This document shows positions 1 through 6,302 of a stretch of 8,288 nucleotides of DNA, piece after piece; the stretch's first letter is position 1, and each line of letters starts with the position of its first letter. The notes under the pieces were generated by a model. The model saw nothing but the letters and a program-made list of their open reading frames with translations. It was not told the origin of the DNA and ran no database searches. The stretch comes from an uncultured Pseudomonadota bacterium. Its GTDB lineage: Bacteria > Pseudomonadota > Gammaproteobacteria > Burkholderiales > Burkholderiaceae. Where the stretch lies: contig CAMLIZ010000186.1 of NCBI GenBank assembly GCA_946480245.1, positions 1-8,288 of the forward strand, read 5' to 3'. A program made the translations under genes and the position numbers.

Positions 1-323
1 TGGGCGGCATGTGCGAGACCGACTATTCCGGCTACCCCGACTGCCGCGACAACACCATCAAGGCGATGCAGGTGGCATTGAGCCTCGGGCTCGACGCGCC
101 GATGGCGATCGAGACGCCGCTGATGTTCCTCACCAAGGCCGAAACCTGGGCGCTCACGCAGCAGCTCGGTGGCAATGCCCTGAACGAGCTGATCATCGAA
201 CACACCCACACCTGCTACCTCGGCGAACGCGGCCAGCGCCACGCCTGGGGCCATGGCTGCGGGCAATGCCCAGCCTGCGAGCTGCGCCGGCGCGGCTTCG
301 AAGCCTGGCGGGCGCCGGCATGA
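1..323 (+). CDS. queC: 7-cyano-7-deazaguanine synthase QueC, C-terminal part (5' end outside window)
   Basis: QueC is the cytoplasmic ATP-dependent enzyme that converts 7-carboxy-7-deazaguanine and ammonia to preQ0, a step toward queuosine in tRNA. About 106 residues are present, roughly the last half of a family that is usually 220-230 residues long. The window opens in frame with Gly-Gly followed by the family hallmark [14 protein letters not shown]. The C-terminal zinc-binding cysteines are all visible: one in HTCYLG (codon 213-215) and three in CGQCPAC (258-260, 267-269, 276-278). The TGA at 321-323 overlaps the ATG of the next gene (ATGA), which suggests translational coupling. No frameshift or missing zinc ligand is seen in the visible part. 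The true start and the N-terminal ATP-binding loop lie upstream of the window. Confidence 0.96.
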   Translation, partial: GGMCETDYSGYPDCRDNTIKAMQVALSLGLDAPMAIETPLMFLTKAETWALTQQLGGNALNELIIEHTHTCYLGERGQRHAWGHGCGQCPACELRRRGFEAWRAPA

Positions 324-871
324 CGGGCGGCCGCGTCGCGGCACTGGCCCTGGCGGCGGTGCTGGTGTTCTGGATGGTCGGGGCCTACAACCGCCTGGTG
401 GCGCTGCGCAATGCGATCGGTGCCGCCTGGGGCCAGGTGGACGAGCAGCTGCAGCGCCGCCGCACGCTGCTCGAATCGCTGCTGGCCGCGCTGCGCCCGC
501 TGCTGCCGCCGGACGACGCCACCGCGCTCGACGCACTGCAAGGCGCGCTGCTGCAGGTGCAGGTCGCGTCGGAGGCCGTGCGCGCGCGGCCGGTGGCGGC
601 CATGGCCGTGGCGTCGCTGGTGACCGCGGAGGAGGTGCTCGGCACCGCGTTCGCGCGCCTGCTGGCCCTGCTGGAGCACCACCCGGTGCTGCGCGACGAA
701 ACCCCGCAGGTGACCCAGCCGCTGGAGGCGCTGCGCGCGCTGGAGCCGCGGCTGGCGTTCGCGCGGCAGCTCTTCAACGACGCCGCCGCCACGTACAACG
801 AGGCGGCGCGCCAGTTCCCCACGCGGCTGCTCACGCGCCTGTACGGCTTCGGCACTGCCGGGCGACTGTAG
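320..871 (+). CDS. lemA: LemA family membrane-anchored protein
   Basis: This is a 183-residue protein of the LemA family, whose biochemical role is poorly defined. One N-terminal transmembrane anchor (about residues 5-23, [18 protein letters not shown]) is followed by a long helical domain. Family signatures are visible: [22 protein letters not shown] right after the anchor, and [19 protein letters not shown] near the C-terminus. The length is close to normal for the family. The ATG at 320 was chosen because it lies directly before the anchor and overlaps the queC TGA as ATGA. The same frame is open further upstream, but that part is antiparallel noise inside queC. LemA genes often sit beside TPM-domain genes; no such partner is present here. 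The domain after the anchor is probably outside the inner membrane, which is inferred from the family and not proven here. Confidence 0.88.
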   Translation: MTGGRVAALALAAVLVFWMVGAYNRLVALRNAIGAAWGQVDEQLQRRRTLLESLLAALRPLLPPDDATALDALQGALLQVQVASEAVRARPVAAMAVASLVTAEEVLGTAFARLLALLEHHPVLRDETPQVTQPLEALRALEPRLAFARQLFNDAAATYNEAARQFPTRLLTRLYGFGTAGRL

Positions 872-884
872 CCGCCGCAATCCC

Positions 885-924
885 TATAAGCCTGGGTCCG
901 CGGCCCGCCCGCGCCGCCTATCAT
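885..924 (+). promoter_or_regulatory. Candidate promoter(s) of the Yip1-domain gene
   Basis: Two -10-like hexamers lie in the 82-base gap before the Yip1-domain gene. TATAAG at 885-890 has a weak -35 (GCGACT, 862-867) at 17-base spacing. TATCAT at 919-924 matches the consensus at 5 of 6 positions and would start transcription near 931, giving a leader of about 23 bases, but it has no recognisable -35. Both stand out in very GC-rich DNA. Which one is used, if either, cannot be decided by eye. Confidence 0.35.
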
Positions 925-953
925 CGCGGCCGTTTCGACCACGGAGGAGCGAG

Positions 954-2168
954 ATGGACATCGTGCGCCGCGTGCAGGACATCCTGCTCAAGCCCGGAGA
1001 CACCTGGCCGGCGATTGCCGCCGAACCTGCCGATGCCGGGTCGATCTACAAGCAATACCTGCTACTGATCGCCGCCATCCCGCCGCTGGCCGCGTTGATC
1101 GGCATCACGCTGATCGGCGTGGGCGGCTTCGGCTTTCGCGTGCGCATGCCGCTGCTGTACGGGCTGGAAGCGGCCATCGTGCAGTACGCCCTGACGCTGG
1201 TGATGATCTTCGTGGTGGCGCTGGTGGTCGAGGCGCTGGCCCCCAACTTCGGCGGCACCAAGGACCGCGTGGCTGCGCTCAAGGTGGTGGCCTACGGCTC
1301 CACCGCGGCGCTGGTGGGCGGTGTGTTCAACCTCATCCCGGCGCTCGGCATCCTGGCCCTGCTGGCCGCGCTGTACTCGATCTACCTGTTCTACCTGGGC
1401 CTGCCGGTGCTGATGAAATGCCCGCAGGACAAGGCCGTGGCGTACACCGTCGTGGTGGCCGTGCTCGCGCTGGTGGCCAGCCTCATCGTGGGCGCCATCG
1501 CAGCCGCGGTGATGCCCGGCATGCGGCACGGCATGTGGGGTGCTGCCGGCAGCGGCGCGCCGGTGAGCATCAACACGCCCGACGGCCAGGTGACGATCGA
1601 CACCGCGCGCGTGGAAGACATGGCCAAGCGCATGGAGGCGGCCGCCAAGCGCGCGCAGGCCAATGCGCGCACGGCCGACACCACGCCGGCAGTGGCCGTG
1701 GCCGACACCAAGACCCAGGAGCTGGCGCCCCTGCAGCCCGAGCAACTGAAGGCGCTGCTGCCCGAGGCGCTGAGCGACCTGAAGCGCGAGTCGGTGGAGT
1801 CCTTTGGTGCGGGCCCGGCTGGCGTGTCGGTGGCCAGCGCCAAGTACCGCAATGCGGCACGCAGCATCGACCTCAGCATCACCGACGTGGGCGGCCCCAT
1901 GGGTGCCGCGGTGGCGATGTGGGCCTCGATGACGGTCGACCGCGAAACCGCCGACGAGGTGGAAAAGGTCTATCACGACGGCAACCGCTCGGTGCACGAG
2001 AAGTACCGCAAGGACGGCAGCGGCGCCGAGCTGCAACTGGTGCTGCCCAACGGCACCATGGTGGGCGCCACCGGCGAGCAGGTGGACATGGCGGCCCTGA
2101 AGGCCGCGGTGGCCGGCGTGGACACGGCCAAGCTGCAGGCGCTGCCACGCGCCACCGTGCAGCGCTGA
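954..2168 (+). CDS. Yip1-domain membrane protein with an additional C-terminal soluble domain
   Basis: This is a 404-residue protein. Residues 1-190 look like a bacterial Yip1-family membrane domain: an N-terminal amphipathic stretch (DIVRRVQDILLKPGDTWPAI, typical of the family) followed by about five hydrophobic segments near residues 36-58, 68-94, 108-126, 128-153 and 162-188. Residues about 190-404 are soluble. They contain an Ala/Lys/Arg-rich helical linker (220-245) and then an alpha/beta-looking domain with VYHDGNRSVHEKYRKDGSG near residues 339-357 and LVLPNGTMVGATG near 362-374. I do not recognise a function for this part. With five membrane segments and an inside N-terminus, the C-terminal domain would be periplasmic, but the segment count is approximate. 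The start at 954 is supported by GGAGGA at 943-948. The gene is monocistronic by appearance, with a hairpin after it. A role in nitrate respiration is not indicated beyond adjacency. Confidence 0.82.
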   Translation: MDIVRRVQDILLKPGDTWPAIAAEPADAGSIYKQYLLLIAAIPPLAALIGITLIGVGGFGFRVRMPLLYGLEAAIVQYALTLVMIFVVALVVEALAPNFGGTKDRVAALKVVAYGSTAALVGGVFNLIPALGILALLAALYSIYLFYLGLPVLMKCPQDKAVAYTVVVAVLALVASLIVGAIAAAVMPGMRHGMWGAAGSGAPVSINTPDGQVTIDTARVEDMAKRMEAAAKRAQANARTADTTPAVAVADTKTQELAPLQPEQLKALLPEALSDLKRESVESFGAGPAGVSVASAKYRNAARSIDLSITDVGGPMGAAVAMWASMTVDRETADEVEKVYHDGNRSVHEKYRKDGSGAELQLVLPNGTMVGATGEQVDMAALKAAVAGVDTAKLQALPRATVQR

Positions 2169-2176
2169 GGGCGAGT

Positions 2177-2212
2177 CCCGCCGCGCTCATGGCGGCGGGG
2201 GCTGCGGCTTTC
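2177..2212 (+). terminator. Hairpin after the Yip1-domain gene, possible terminator
   Basis: CCCGCCGC (2177-2184) and GCGGCGGG (2192-2199) form a perfect 8-bp GC stem with a 7-base loop, starting 8 bases after the stop codon. The following T-tract is poor: only CTTTC at 2208-2212, nine bases after the stem. It could be a weak intrinsic terminator that insulates the narX promoter immediately downstream. Confidence 0.45.
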
Positions 2213-2220
2213 ATGGGGCC

Positions 2221-2234
2221 TTGACGCCTGTCAA
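2221..2234 (+). promoter_or_regulatory. FNR/DNR-type binding site upstream of narX
   Basis: TTGACGCCTGTCAA is a perfect inverted repeat (TTGAC, 4-base spacer, GTCAA) with the architecture of FNR/ANR/DNR sites (TTGAT-N4-ATCAA), here with C/G at the inner positions. It is centred between 2227 and 2228, and narX begins about 35-45 bases downstream. Location and symmetry support oxygen-dependent (or NO-dependent) control of narXL by a CRP/FNR-superfamily regulator. Which member binds cannot be told from the site. Confidence 0.75.
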
Positions 2235-2256
2235 GCGTCGGGCCGGGCGGCCGGCC

Positions 2257-2269
2257 TAGAGTGCGGCGC
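2257..2269 (+). promoter_or_regulatory. Putative -10 element and transcription start for narX
   Basis: TAGAGT at 2257-2262 matches the -10 consensus TATAAT at 4 of 6 positions. If the FNR-type site is centred at the class II position -41.5, the start point falls at 2269 and the -10 element should occupy exactly 2257-2262, which it does. No separate -35 is needed for this class. The spacer holds a GC-rich palindrome, GGCCGG-GCGG-CCGGCC (2241-2256). The arrangement is read from spacing only. Confidence 0.45.
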
Positions 2270-4171
2270 ATGATGCTGCCCCGCTGGCCACTGGCCTCCA
2301 AGCTGCTTGCGATCGGCTGCGCCTTCCTCGTGCTGGCGCTCGGTTCGATCGCGCTCACGCTGTGGGTGTCATGGCAGCTGGAAGGGGGTGCCGCGTCGGT
2401 CAACGAGGCCGGCCGCATGCGCATGCAGAGCTACCGCCTGGCGCTGGTGCTCGCGCAACCGGCCACGCCCGGCCAGCGCGCAGCGGCTGCGCAGGCCATG
2501 GCCGCCAGCCTGGAGCTCTTGCGCAGCGGCGATCCGTCGCGGCCGCTGTTCGTGCCGTGGAACGACGATACGCGAGCCCGCTTCGCCGACGTGCGCCAGC
2601 GCTGGCAGCGCCAGGGCGCCGCCTGGCTTGCGGCCCCTGGCGCGCCCCCCCTGGACGAGGTGGACGCCTTCGTCTCGCAGGTGGACGGGCTGGTGAGCGC
2701 GATCGAGCGGCAGCTGTCGGACTGGACGGCGCTGCTGCGCGGCGTGCAGCTGGCGCTGGTGGCGCTGGCCGTGGTCAGCACGGTCGTGTTCTTCTACGTC
2801 GGTTATCTCTTCGTGCTGGATCCGCTGCAGCGCCTGCAGCGCGCGGTGGCCCGCATCCGTGCCGACGACTTCTCCGCCCGCGTGGACGTGCAGACGCAGG
2901 ACGAGTTCGGCGACCTGGCGCGTGCGTTCAACATGATGGCCTCGCACCTGGACGCGCTGTACCGCGACCTGGAGGCCAAGGTGGCCGAGAAGACCGAGCG
3001 CCTGCAGGTCAAGAGCGAGCGGCTCAGTGCGCTCTACGAGACCAGCTCGCTGATCGTGCGTGCCGAGTCGCTGCGCCCGCTGGCCGAGGGCTTTGCCGGC
3101 CTGGTGCGTGGCGTGGCGCGTGCCGACGCGGCTGCCGTGCGCTGGTCGGGCGGCGGCAACGAGCGCTACCTGATGCTGGCCTCGCAGGGCTTGCCTGCCG
3201 AGCTGGCCGCGGCCGAGCAATGCCTGGTGGCCGGCGACTGTCACTGCGGCCAGCCGCTGCAGGACCAGCCGAACGTGCGCGTGGTGCCCATCGCCAGTGC
3301 GCATGCCGAGAGCCGCTGCGTGAAGCTGGGCTACCGCATGCTGCTCACGGTGCCGGTCGCGCTGAACGACCGTGTGCTGGGCGAGGTGGACCTGTTCTTC
3401 CGCCAGCCGCGCGACGTGCAGCAGGAGGAGCGCACCCTGTACGACGCGATGGCCAGCCACCTGGCCAGCCGCATGGAAAGCCTGCGCGCCGCGGCGCTGG
3501 AGAAGGAGACTGCGGTGGCCGAGGAACGCACGCTGCTGGCGCAGGAGCTGCACGACTCGATCGCGCAATCGCTGGCGTTCCTGAAGATCCAGGTGCAGCT
3601 GATGAAGGAGGCGCTGCGCCAGCGCGACCCCGACGCCATGCAGCGCAGCGTGCAGGAGCTGGACGCCGGCGTGAAGGAAAGCCTGGCCGACGTACGCGAG
3701 CTGCTGCTGCACTTCCGCACCCGTGCGGTGGCCGACGACATCACCGCCGCGCTGCGCACCACCTTGCAGAAGTTCGAGCACCAGAGCGGCGTGCGGGCGC
3801 AGCTCAGCACGCAGGGCCACGGCCTGCCGCTGGCGCCCGACGTGCAGATCCAGGTGCTGCACATCGTGCAGGAGGCGCTGTCCAACGTGCGCAAGCACGC
3901 CCACGCCAGCGAGGTGAGCGTGCGCGTGCAGCAGGCGCCGCGCTGGCGCGTGGAGGTGTGCGACGACGGCCGCGGCTTCGACCCCGATGCGCAATCGCGC
4001 ACCCAGGTCGGGCTGTCGATCATGCGCGAGCGTGCGCAACGCATCGGCGCCACCGTGCAAGTGCAGTCCGCGCCGGGCGCGGGCACCTGCGTCACCCTCA
4101 CGCTGCCGGCCAGCCTCGCCGACGCATCCATGGCCCCGGACGAGCATGCCGATTCGCCTGTTGGTGGTTGA
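2270..4171 (+). CDS. narX: Nitrate/nitrite sensor histidine kinase NarX
   Basis: NarX is an inner-membrane sensor kinase that detects periplasmic nitrate and phosphorylates NarL. From ATG 2270 the protein has 633 residues (636 from an in-frame GTG at 2261; residue numbers here use the GTG). In order: membrane helix about 11-37; periplasmic domain with P-box VNEAGRMRMQSYRL (47-60), whose Arg between the two Met (R54) aligns with the nitrate-contacting arginine of E. coli NarX; second membrane helix about 161-186; HAMP about 186-236; signalling helix 237-262; GAF-like central module with Cys 321, 327, 329 and 353; HisKA_3 dimerisation region with QELHDSIAQS, phosphoacceptor His 431; and an HATPase with NVRKHAHA (Asn 542) and DDGRGFD (568-574). 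The ATG at 2270 is preferred because the GTG falls inside the putative -10. Neither start has a good ribosome binding site. The 3' end overlaps narL by 26 bases. Membership of the NarX/NarQ family is secure; NarX is preferred over NarQ because of the narL partner. Confidence 0.94.
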   Translation: MMLPRWPLASKLLAIGCAFLVLALGSIALTLWVSWQLEGGAASVNEAGRMRMQSYRLALVLAQPATPGQRAAAAQAMAASLELLRSGDPSRPLFVPWNDDTRARFADVRQRWQRQGAAWLAAPGAPPLDEVDAFVSQVDGLVSAIERQLSDWTALLRGVQLALVALAVVSTVVFFYVGYLFVLDPLQRLQRAVARIRADDFSARVDVQTQDEFGDLARAFNMMASHLDALYRDLEAKVAEKTERLQVKSERLSALYETSSLIVRAESLRPLAEGFAGLVRGVARADAAAVRWSGGGNERYLMLASQGLPAELAAAEQCLVAGDCHCGQPLQDQPNVRVVPIASAHAESRCVKLGYRMLLTVPVALNDRVLGEVDLFFRQPRDVQQEERTLYDAMASHLASRMESLRAAALEKETAVAEERTLLAQELHDSIAQSLAFLKIQVQLMKEALRQRDPDAMQRSVQELDAGVKESLADVRELLLHFRTRAVADDITAALRTTLQKFEHQSGVRAQLSTQGHGLPLAPDVQIQVLHIVQEALSNVRKHAHASEVSVRVQQAPRWRVEVCDDGRGFDPDAQSRTQVGLSIMRERAQRIGATVQVQSAPGAGTCVTLTLPASLADASMAPDEHADSPVGG

Positions 4172-4829
4172 CGACCACACCCTCTTCCGCCGCGGCCTGA
4201 TCGCGCTGATGGCGCAGTACGCCGACCTGCAGGTGGTGGGCGAGGCCGCCGACGCCGGCGAGGCCCAGCGGCGCGCGCAGGCGCTGCAGCCCGACCTGGT
4301 GCTGCTGGACAACCACCTGCCCGGTGTGCGCGGCGTGGACGCGATCGCCGGCCTCAAGGAGGCCGCCCCCGGCGCCCGCGTGCTGATGCTCACCGTGAGC
4401 GAGGACGAGCGCGACCTTGCGGCCGCATTGCAGGCGGGTGCGCGCGGCTACCTGCTGAAGACGGTGGACGGCGAGGTGCTGGCCGAGGCGATCCGGCGCA
4501 CGGTGCGCGGCGAATCGGTGGTGAGCCCGGAGATGACCGGCAAGCTGGTGGCTGCGTTCCAGGCGCTGAACGCTGCGCGCGAGGACGTGTGCGCCACCGC
4601 CACGCCGGCGTGCGGCGCGGACGACCCGCTGGCCGCGCTGTCGCAGCGCGAGCAGCAGATCCTGCGCTGCATCGCGCGCGGCGCCAGCAACAAGGAGATC
4701 GCGCGGGAGCTCGGGATCGCCGAGACCACCGTGAAGATCCACGTGCAGCACATCCTGCGCAAGCTCAACCTCGGCTCGCGCGTGCAGGCCGCGGTGTTCC
4801 TGGCCGAGCGCACGCAGCGGCCGGGGTAG
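4146..4829 (+). CDS. narL: Nitrate/nitrite response regulator NarL
   Basis: This is a 227-residue two-component regulator of the NarL/FixJ family, the partner of the overlapping narX. The receiver domain (about 1-120) has acidic residues Asp9 and Asp10 in VVDDH, phosphoacceptor Asp55 in LVLLDNHLPG, switch Thr83 and conserved Lys105. After a linker of about 40 residues (with two Cys, 149 and 156), a LuxR-type helix-turn-helix follows (about 160-223: LSQREQQILRCIARGASNKEIA, then the recognition helix TTVKIHVQHILRKL). The start at ATG 4146 lies inside narX, 26 bases before its stop, so the pair is probably translationally coupled; only a weak GGA (4138-4140) precedes it. NarL likely activates the downstream narK-narG operon when nitrate is present. 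At the recognition helix, positions corresponding to E. coli NarL Val189 and Lys192 appear to be Ile198 and Gln201. All phosphorylation residues are intact. Confidence 0.94.
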   Translation: MPIRLLVVDDHTLFRRGLIALMAQYADLQVVGEAADAGEAQRRAQALQPDLVLLDNHLPGVRGVDAIAGLKEAAPGARVLMLTVSEDERDLAAALQAGARGYLLKTVDGEVLAEAIRRTVRGESVVSPEMTGKLVAAFQALNAAREDVCATATPACGADDPLAALSQREQQILRCIARGASNKEIARELGIAETTVKIHVQHILRKLNLGSRVQAAVFLAERTQRPG

Positions 4830-4836
4830 TTCCATC

Positions 4837-4870
4837 GAACGATGCGCGCACCCGGGCGCATCGTTCCTTT
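4837..4870 (+). terminator. Strong hairpin after narL, likely intrinsic terminator
   Basis: GAACGATGCGC (4837-4847) pairs perfectly with GCGCATCGTTC (4856-4866): an 11-bp stem with an 8-base loop, starting 7 bases after the narL stop and followed by CTTT (4867-4870). The stem is strong but the T-run is short. It most likely ends the narXL transcript. It may be leaky, which would let some transcription continue into narK1. Confidence 0.6.
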
Positions 4871-4945
4871 GCCGCCGCGCACCGGGTCGAGCGGGGGATG
4901 CCGCCGCGGCGCGTGCCGCGACACAGTGAGGCCATGGAGAACAAC

Positions 4946-4951
4946 AAGGAG
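4946..4951 (+). promoter_or_regulatory. Ribosome binding site fixing the narK1 start
   Basis: AAGGAG lies 7 bases before ATG 4959. This selects 4959 over upstream in-frame start codons that would run through the hairpin after narL. The 88 bases between the hairpin and this ATG (4871-4958) are very GC-rich. I see no FNR-type palindrome and no convincing -10 or -35 there. Confidence 0.8.
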
Positions 4952-4958
4952 TCACTCC

Positions 4959-6281
4959 ATGGCTTCCGCCACCACGTTTGACAAGATCGCGGCCCCCGCA
5001 GCCAGCGCGGCCGCACCGGGCACGCAGCAGCGCCGCAAGGCGCTGTCGGTGCTGATCGCGAGCACCTGGTCCTTCACCGTGTGCTTCATGGTCTGGATGA
5101 TGTTTGCGGTGATCGGCATCCCGATCCGCAAGACGCTGGGCCTCAACGCCACCGAGTTCGGCCTGCTCACCTCGATGCCGGTGCTCACCGGCTCGCTGGC
5201 GCGCGTGCCGCTGGGCATCTGGACCGACCGCTTCGGCGGCCGCATCGTGATGGCGCTGCTGATGGCGGCCACCGTGCCGGCCATCTGGCTGATGGCCTAT
5301 GCCACACAGTACTGGCACTTCCTGGTGATCGGCCTGTTCGTGGGCCTGGCCGGCGCCAGCTTCTCGGTGGGCACGCCGTATGTGGCGCGCTGGTTCCCGA
5401 AGAAGCAGCAGGGCTTCGCGATGGGCATCTTCGGCGCCGGCAACTCGGGCGCGGCGGTCAACAAGTTCGTGGCGCCCGCACTGGTGGTGGCCTTTGGCTG
5501 GACCGTGGTGCCGCAGGTGTATGCCGCCGTGATGCTGGGCACCGTGATCCTGTTCTGGTTCCTCAGCTACTCGGATCCGGCACACCTGGTGCCCAGCAGC
5601 GTGAAGTTCAGCGACCAGCTCAAGATGCTGAAGGACCGGCGCGTGCTCAAGTACTGCCAGTACTACAGCATCGTGTTCGGCGGCTACGTGGCGCTGTCGC
5701 TGTGGATGGTGCAGTACTACGTGGGCGAATACGGCCTGGACATCCGCGTGGCCGCGCTGCTGGCCGCCTGCTTCTCGCTGCCCGGCGGCGTGCTGCGCGC
5801 CATCGGCGGCTGGCTGTCGGACAAGTACGGCGCGCACGGCGTCACCTGGTGGGTGATGTGGGTGAGCTGGATCTGCCTGTTCCTGCTGAGCTACCCGCAG
5901 ACCGACTTCACGGTGCAGACCGTCAACGGCCCGACCACCTTCCACATCGGCCTGAACGTCTACACCTTCACCGGCCTGATGGCGATCCTGGGCGTGGCCT
6001 GGGCCTTCGGCAAGGCCAGCGTCTTCAAGTACATCAGCGACGACTACCCCAAGAACATCGGCGCCATCAGCGGCATCGTCGGCCTGGCCGGCGGCCTGGG
6101 CGGCTTCGTGCTGCCGATCCTGTTCGGCGTGCTGATGGACCTCACCGGCATCCGTTCCAGCGCCTTCATGCTGATGTACGGCGTGGTGTGGGTCTCGCTC
6201 ATCTGGATGTACTTCACCGAAGTGCGCAACACCCGTCTCATGGGTTCGCAAAGCGCCGTCGCACAGACGGCCGCCCGCTGA
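4959..6281 (+). CDS. narK1: NarK1-type nitrate/proton symporter (MFS)
   Basis: This is a 440-residue major facilitator protein of the nitrate/nitrite porter family, with about 12 membrane helices. It belongs to the NarK1 type, known from the Paracoccus NarK1-NarK2 fusion to act as a nitrate/proton symporter. Visible hallmarks are Arg82 in helix 2 (SLARVPLGIWTDRFGGR), Arg280 in the second half (GVLRAIGGWLSDKYG), the first nitrate signature GLAGASFSVGTPYVARWFP with GIFGAGNSGAA (about 130-167), and the second Gly-rich signature GLAGGLGGFVLPILFG (375-390). The two arginines occupy the places of the substrate-binding pair R89/R305 of E. coli NarK. The first 28 residues are an Ala-rich cytoplasmic extension. 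It precedes narK2 by 21 bases and would bring in the first nitrate, before nitrite is available for exchange. Regulation by NarL is expected from the neighbourhood, but no clear NarL site pair was seen. Confidence 0.92.
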   Translation: MASATTFDKIAAPAASAAAPGTQQRRKALSVLIASTWSFTVCFMVWMMFAVIGIPIRKTLGLNATEFGLLTSMPVLTGSLARVPLGIWTDRFGGRIVMALLMAATVPAIWLMAYATQYWHFLVIGLFVGLAGASFSVGTPYVARWFPKKQQGFAMGIFGAGNSGAAVNKFVAPALVVAFGWTVVPQVYAAVMLGTVILFWFLSYSDPAHLVPSSVKFSDQLKMLKDRRVLKYCQYYSIVFGGYVALSLWMVQYYVGEYGLDIRVAALLAACFSLPGGVLRAIGGWLSDKYGAHGVTWWVMWVSWICLFLLSYPQTDFTVQTVNGPTTFHIGLNVYTFTGLMAILGVAWAFGKASVFKYISDDYPKNIGAISGIVGLAGGLGGFVLPILFGVLMDLTGIRSSAFMLMYGVVWVSLIWMYFTEVRNTRLMGSQSAVAQTAAR

Positions 6282-6302
6282 TTTTTTCCAAGGACTCTCA
6301 CC

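Noticed and set aside
2241..2256. GGCCGG-GCGG-CCGGCC palindrome before narX, as a terminator or operator.
   Set aside because: There is no T-run, it lies in the spacer between the FNR-type site and the -10, and such palindromes are common by chance at this GC content.
2369..4393. A 674-codon minus-strand frame opposite narX.
   Set aside because: The translation is His/Arg/Leu/Gln-rich without recognisable motifs, and narX on the + strand has every expected domain.
4854..4872. A possible sigma-54 promoter (GG ... TTTGC) before narK1.
   Set aside because: The gap between GG and GC is 14 bases instead of the required 10, and the GG half is part of the hairpin stem.
4934..4981. A 15-residue upstream frame (MENNKESLHGFRHHV) overlapping the narK1 start and covering its ribosome binding site.
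   Set aside because: The only possible ribosome binding site, GAGG, ends two bases before its ATG, which is too close. There is no sign of function, though conservation in relatives would be worth noting.
4977..4990. TTGACAAGATCGCG near the narK1 start, as a -35 or FNR half-site.
   Set aside because: It lies inside the coding region after the start codon, has no matching right half for FNR, and would drive transcription only downstream of the narK1 start.
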